Source: Solen grandis (Eukaryota; Mollusca; Bivalvia; Adapedonta; Solenidae). Taken from it: DNA of 64,000 nucleotides. Positions 59,091 to 64,000 of this stretch are shown piece by piece; position 1 is the first letter of the stretch, and every line of letters begins with the position of its first letter. The stretch covers positions 27,553,480 through 27,617,479 of the forward strand of contig CM037789.1 of NCBI GenBank assembly GCA_021229015.1, in the 5' to 3' direction. The notes beneath the pieces are model-generated. The model searched no databases. It was not told the DNA's origin and worked only from the letters and a program-made list of their open reading frames with translations. Both the position numbers and the translations under genes were made by a program.

Positions 59091-60100
59091 TAATGGGTGT
59101 GTGAGGAATTAACTTATCTCCACAAATCAAACGGATTGGCAAAATTAGCTCCGCGCATCAATCACCGTCACACTGAGTTTTCACGTGGCCATGGTTTTGT
59201 TTCAAAAGTCATGCTAATGATTACCTATGATTTAGCTGAATCTCGGCTATTTTTAACTCATCTTGAAAGTTTCACAATTACAAAAGTAAAATTCAGACTC
59301 CAATAATTTAAAGAAGTCTTCTACTCAATGGTCGATCCTGAAATATACCACAATCTAGGGACATGATGGGGAAAAAACGTGGCGAGCAACTTATGCATTT
59401 CCAGGAACATTTTTTTTTTTCATTAGCAACGCATATTTCAGTGAAATAAAACAGCGATAAAGGTGATTCTTGCAGTTTATGGCTTAGATAATGATCAATA
59501 TCCAGGGGATAATTAAAACTGAGGTATTTATGTCTGACGATGGTCTAAAATTTCCTCCAATCGCATAGCCATCTCGCCGACATCACTTCCTTGTCTTTTA
59601 ATTAATTATTGTACCAAATGTCTATAACGTATCCATTGAAATTACAAGATGGTCAAAAAGACATACAAAACGCTGAGTTATAATGGCTAATGTCTGAGTT
59701 GCATAGATAATTGAAGTATGAAATATGAATATATCAATAACCTTCTGTCTTTTTTTGATTCTAGTTATGTATATGTCAAATATAAAACTATTTTGATCTG
59801 TTTAGTTGTGTACGTGGGGTGCTTTAGTTGTTGTTTTTAATGAAGCTAATTCCTGACGCTGCTGCTTATAACCCCAGTGACTTTTACATTCATTTGGATA
59901 TATATATAAACCAAGTGGTTTATAAACCTCTAGGACCAATTTCATTAAAATCAGATTCAGTATGCTAACTGGATCTGACCACATCATATAGAGGGTCGTC
60001 TCAGATTGAGCTTTGTGTAAGCCAATCAAATCGGCGGCTACAGAATCGTTCGGTATATCAGGGGTGGATGGGTAACCGCATTAATCTCACAATAGAGTAG
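59091..60100. other. Intergenic DNA, nothing recognised
   Basis: No supported ORF or repeat family. Confidence 0.45.
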
Positions 60101-60106
60101 AAAGAC

Positions 60107-60182
60107 CGGGTAGCTCATTCGGTAGAGAGGTAAGTCATTCGCCCTGTAAGCAAAAGGCCCCGGGTTCAAGTCCCGGTCAAGC
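60107..60182 (+). repeat. tRNA-like sequence, probable SINE head
   Basis: GGGTAGCTCATTCGGTAGAG (A box) and CCGGGTTCAAGTCCCGG (B box and perfect T arm) are clear, and CCTGTAA resembles a Thr anticodon loop. However there are about nine extra bases between D arm and anticodon arm, and GACCGGG at the 5' end has no 3' partner. So it is not a working tRNA gene. Confidence 0.5.
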
Positions 60183-61340
60183 TGGACATTTTTCTCACCC
60201 TGTGACAAATGTTTTACCGAAGTCAGTTTAAAACGCGCTATTTAATTGGTTTAAAATCGAGAACTTGTTTATGCCTATAAATTATTTAAAAGGTCAATAT
60301 GACGTTACATCTAATGCGATGTTGTCAGATCTTGATCGAGATAGTAAGAGTGCAAATTAGCATATGATTTTATTGAGATTGGTCTAGGACTTTCCAATTT
60401 TGATCAACAGATAAGTCCAGTGGACTAAAAACTCTTGTTTTACATTATACCTATTATTTATTATATATACCTATTGCAAACACATAAAATTTTCCTAATG
60501 ATCAAATATGAGAAAGACATTAAATTCTATGCGCATGTAGGTAATACAAATGTATACAGTTGTCAAGGGAAGTAACTTTTAGTTTTTCTCCAGCAATAAC
60601 TGTAAGATTAATGTCCCTCGAAATCAGTTAGATATCCCTTTTCTATTCTGACTGTAGGCTATATCCTTTGGCAAATCAATCCAGTCTATCCTATATGGAA
60701 TGAAACTGCCATATGAGCAAATAATTGTCCAAATCATTGTGGATCTCCATAAAGGTAAAATAAACACGCTTAATGTCTGATCGATTTACAACTTGCGAAT
60801 AATTCAATAAATGACAGACGTCGACGGTACAATCGTGCCGAGACTCAGTATAAACATCGACGCCTGTTGACGTCTCATTTCATTACCTGGAGTAATATAC
60901 TGACAGTTTTACGTTGTGCTGTGAAGCGAACCAGTCAATTTCTGCCATGCGTTCAGTGAAGGCGAACGTTACCTAACATAGCTAACAATTTTGATTCGGC
61001 ACCCAGCTTACATTCTATACACTGAAATAAAACAGGTATACAAGCAATTCAATGCAGTTCAATTCTTTTATTAGCACAAACACATAAGTTTATACCCATA
61101 AAACTACAATAAATAGTGCAATCATAGCTTATGTTTATATATAGCATGTAGATTTAATCTTATCATGTGCAATGTGGACACAACTGCTCACGAAACTAGC
61201 CTGCAAATATCGCAGCCAATTCCCGCAATGCAGGCGATTTTTCTGCCACTTAACAAAAACTACATTACAAATAAGGGACATAAATTTTACTTTAATTCGT
61301 TCCTCAGACGCAGAAAATTGAATGTGATGTACAACATAGC
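60183..61340. other. Intergenic DNA, nothing recognised
   Basis: No supported ORF. Confidence 0.4.
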
Positions 61341-61345
61341 AACAC

Positions 61346-61382
61346 CATAATCTCTCTTTTCTCTCTCTCTCTCTCTCTCTCT
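61346..61382. repeat. (CT)n microsatellite
   Basis: Long run of CT after TTTTCTCTCTC. Confidence 0.9.
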
Positions 61383-61526
61383 GGCCGTCGTATGTACAAT
61401 ACTCAGTTCCTCGCCGCTGCGGGCCCAGGCTTCAAAAGGAGCACTCGGAGTTTTCACGTGTAGAGGCCCACTGACCGAGAGAAGGCCGGTGATAATGACC
61501 ATGTACCCGTGTGTTTTAACTTGCTT

Positions 61527-61570
61527 AATGACTGAAATACTGTCTCAGCGATGGTTAACTCAAACAAAAC
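61527..61570 (+). repeat. SINE 3'-domain fragment
   Basis: AATGACTGAAATACTGTCTC, AGCGATGGTTAACTCAAAC match only the last ~40 bp of family 1. Confidence 0.6.
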
Positions 61571-61616
61571 AATTCCCTCTCTCTGCCCCTCCGTTTCCTA
61601 CTCTGTCCCCCCTCTC

Positions 61617-61634
61617 TTTCTCTCTCTCTCTCTT
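61617..61634. repeat. (CT)n microsatellite
   Basis: TTTCTCTCTCTCTCTC run. Confidence 0.85.
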
Positions 61635-61878
61635 GTTACTATATCTATCTCTCTCAAATTCGCAAATATTACCCTGTCGCGTACTTCTCCACAAATTGTA
61701 TTTTATCGAATAATTTGAGGAAATACTTCTAAGGAGCGTTTAAAGACAAGCAATAGTGCTTAATAAATAAATACATTTTAAATTAAGAATAAACTCTATT
61801 TCTCGTAAGATGAGATCATGTAATGGACTGTGTTAACAATCAGTTTTGTAGACATCTAAGTTGTCTGTGAGACTTAAT

Positions 61879-61936
61879 ATATATATAATATATATAATAT
61901 ATAAAATATAATATTATATTATATATATATATATAA
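61879..61936. repeat. (AT)n low-complexity tract
   Basis: Imperfect TATA/ATAT repeats, able to form cruciform or slipped structures. Confidence 0.9.
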
Positions 61937-62085
61937 TGTTTGTGTTAGACTATAGTTGTGTATGTGTGTTTAATTATATTGAAGCAAACATTTCATTGAT
62001 GTAGTTGTTATTGTTCATATATAAACAGGATATATGTTAACTGGCCATGCATGTCCGCTTAGGTCATTAACCTTCTGGGTTTTGA

Positions 62086-62103
62086 GAGAGAGAGAGAGAG
62101 AGA
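62086..62103. repeat. (GA)n microsatellite
   Basis: GAGAGAGAGAGAGAGAGA then AAGAAGAAGAAG. Confidence 0.9.
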
Positions 62104-63189
62104 AGAAGAAGAAGAAATGAACGTTGAGTTGCAGAGATCAAGTGTCTCCGTGATATAGTTGCGTATTTAAATACTGTCCAATGATTACATCTAAGTGTAT
62201 GATCATATATCTTTTCACTAATATTTCTTATTCTTATTCTCTCACCCATTATCGTGAAATAATACCTCTTCACAGCTCAATATCGATATAAATTGTCGAA
62301 ATTGAGCACATAACGTGTGCGCATTACTCATTTTGATAAAGGATGCCAGACAGTTGCGGAACCAGCGCACTTGATCTATGTTTGGGCGTTAGTACTGCTT
62401 TTACAGATTCGCGGCCGTGACGTCACTTTTGAAGCTTATCATGTAATAGCTAAATATTTACAACTGAAATTTGCCTGATATTACGAATCAGGTGCTCTAT
62501 TTTGAATACCAGCACGTATTTGCATTCCCGTATCTTGTTCAGCAAGTTCAGGAACAGACCTGTGTTATTTTATTCAGTCTAGGTTAAAAAACAATCCCAT
62601 CTAGGAGATATTAAATCATCTTTTTTACCTGACAAAACAACTTTTTTTTTTTTTTTAGAAAATTAAAACAGCCTTATTTATGAAACTTAAAAGATGTATT
62701 AACAACGATTGAACTTTTTAAGTACGAAACAATTAATGATCAAGTAAATATTTATGAATCTTAATGTGTTCGTGATTTAGAGACACGGTTTGAGAACTGT
62801 GTTTTAGGCGGTTAGTCGCTCACGTGCCAAAGGAAACATCTGTTGAAACAATGAAATCAAAGAGTAGATTGTATAATAAAATTCCCCAATGTAATTAAAA
62901 CTATTTTCAGAATATGTTATCCCACCAAACGAGTACTCGACGAGGCTACACAGGGGTCGCCACATGCATGCGGGTATAATACATGAGCGGATGTATTTAT
63001 CTCAGGGCTGGGGAGGGTGGGGGTGGGGGTCCGACATGGATATGTTGTCCAATTATGAAAATAACCATACCTGGCCAACTCTGAAATTCGCCGTGCGTGA
63101 GTGTACGTGTGGGGTCGCGAGAATCTATGAAAATTGTCGTACATGTCTTACTTTTACTTAACTCCTCTCCATTGTTGCCTCAAGTCCCT
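62104..63189. other. Intergenic DNA, nothing recognised
   Basis: A poly-T run lies at 62642-62657 and a G-rich stretch GGGGAGGGTGGGGGTGGGGG at about 63010. No supported ORF. Confidence 0.45.
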
Positions 63190-63352
63190 GCCTGACCATT
63201 GATAAATCCTAACAGGAAGTGCTTTAGCTGTATGAGTGAATACTATCGCGGTGACAGAGACATATATAGTGGTGTCACATTGTAGTATCACGCAGTTGAC
63301 ATGTGGCGTTAAACCGCACCGAGTCACATTATCCTGACAAAAGGTCAACCCG
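63190..63352 (-). repeat. SINE family 2 fragment
   Basis: Contains GTGGTGTCACATTGTAGTATC, CGCAGTTGACATGTGGCG and AGGTCAACCCGTCC, a diverged family 2 body on the minus strand. Confidence 0.6.
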
Positions 63353-63605
63353 TCCGTATATGCTAGGAGCTATTAGTTCCATTTTAAATTACTATGGTTT
63401 GTCGCGGTCATGGGTCGTTCCCACGACCTCCAGCTCCCGAGACGTATGCTCACTTTGCAAGGTAATATTCATAGTTGGCCAACATATTCAAACACACCCC
63501 ACCCCCTGAAATAAATGGCTAGATCCGTGCATGTATTTTATTGCGATTCGTGTGACGTTAATTCAGATGGACATGTCTTGATATTTGTTGTAGTTGTTGT
63601 TATAT

Positions 63606-63845
63606 TGGGGTTTACCGTCGCTGCGATAGTATTTCAATCATATAGCGACGTCCAGCTAATTACAGGTGGAGGAAGACCCCGAGTACACAGAGGTACCCGG
63701 GTAGAACCGCCGATCTACCGCAAGCCAGCTGGAAGGCTTCCTCACATGAAAAATCCGAAGTCCCTACCGGGATTCGAACCCACAGCGGTGAGGGGCTGAG
63801 AGATTTGTAGTCCACGACTGTAACCACTCGGCCACGGCGGCCCCC
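63606..63845 (-). repeat. SINE family 1 copy
   Basis: TTTACCGTCGCTGCGATAGT, ATATAGCGACGTCCAGCTAA, AAGCCAGCTGGAAGGCTTCC, GGGATTCGAACCCACAGCGG and CTCGGCCACGGCGGCCCC, a near full-length copy on the minus strand. Confidence 0.87.
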
Positions 63846-64000
63846 TTGCTAATTGTAAATAAAAAAAAATAAAACAAGTACTATGAGAAATCCAAGATAT
63901 ATTAAAAATGACCTAAATCCCGAAATGGGTGCAAGTAAATGGACAAAAAAGGACGGAATCAGAACATTACAATATACATGTAGATAAATACCAACACTTA

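Noticed and set aside
60107..60182. Functional tRNA-Thr gene
   Set aside because: A and B boxes are good but the acceptor stem does not pair and extra bases break the cloverleaf.

Overview
The window reads as nuclear DNA of a marine invertebrate, most likely a bivalve mollusc (inference). It is AT-rich and intron-rich, genes have GT-AG introns, and most of the sequence is SINEs, LINE remnants, satellites and miniature transposons. Two protein families present, multi-domain Ly6/TSP1/ShKT secreted proteins and fucolectins, are common in molluscs. There is no sign of prokaryotic or viral organisation. One 100-N assembly gap lies at 48155-48254.

Three spliced genes can be reconstructed exon by exon with matching phases. 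(1) 25509-32007 (+) is a 319-residue secreted mosaic: signal peptide, Ly6/uPAR-like three-finger module, TSP1 repeat, Thr/Ser/Pro-rich linker and two C-terminal ShKT modules. (2) 46737-37340 (-) is a CNPase homologue (2',3'-cyclic-nucleotide 3'-phosphodiesterase) with an N4BP2/PNK-like P-loop kinase domain and a 2H phosphoesterase domain. It is about 542 residues long if the short first exon is right. (3) 49047-50037 (+) holds the last two exons of a fucolectin (F-type lectin); its 5' end is not found and may lie near the gap. Genes 2 and 3 are divergent around the gap. The secreted mosaic and the lectin would act outside the cell, probably in immunity or secretion, and the CNPase in cytosolic RNA end processing. 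They do not form an obvious pathway.

Layout: 0-6.8 kb is intergenic with a ~160-bp tandem element and a 79-bp tandem array. 6.8-10.7 kb is a ~108-bp satellite with embedded SINEs. 13.2-16.7 kb is one LINE inserted into another, and 17.6-18.6 kb is a third LINE remnant. 19-25 kb is a SINE-rich spacer. 25.5-32 kb is the mosaic gene. 33.9-36.3 kb is a composite tandem-repeat element with inverted ends. 37.3-46.7 kb is the CNPase gene, whose introns hold a 42-bp satellite, miniature transposons and SINEs. 49-50 kb is the lectin. 50.1-52.6 kb is a long inverted-repeat element. 52.8-64 kb is spacer with SINEs, microsatellites and a few unconvincing ORFs.

No wholly new system can be claimed from sequence alone. 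The strongest leads are the invertebrate CNPase, the foldback element, the cleanly datable nested LINE insertion and the tandem array whose unit contains a tRNA T-arm hairpin.
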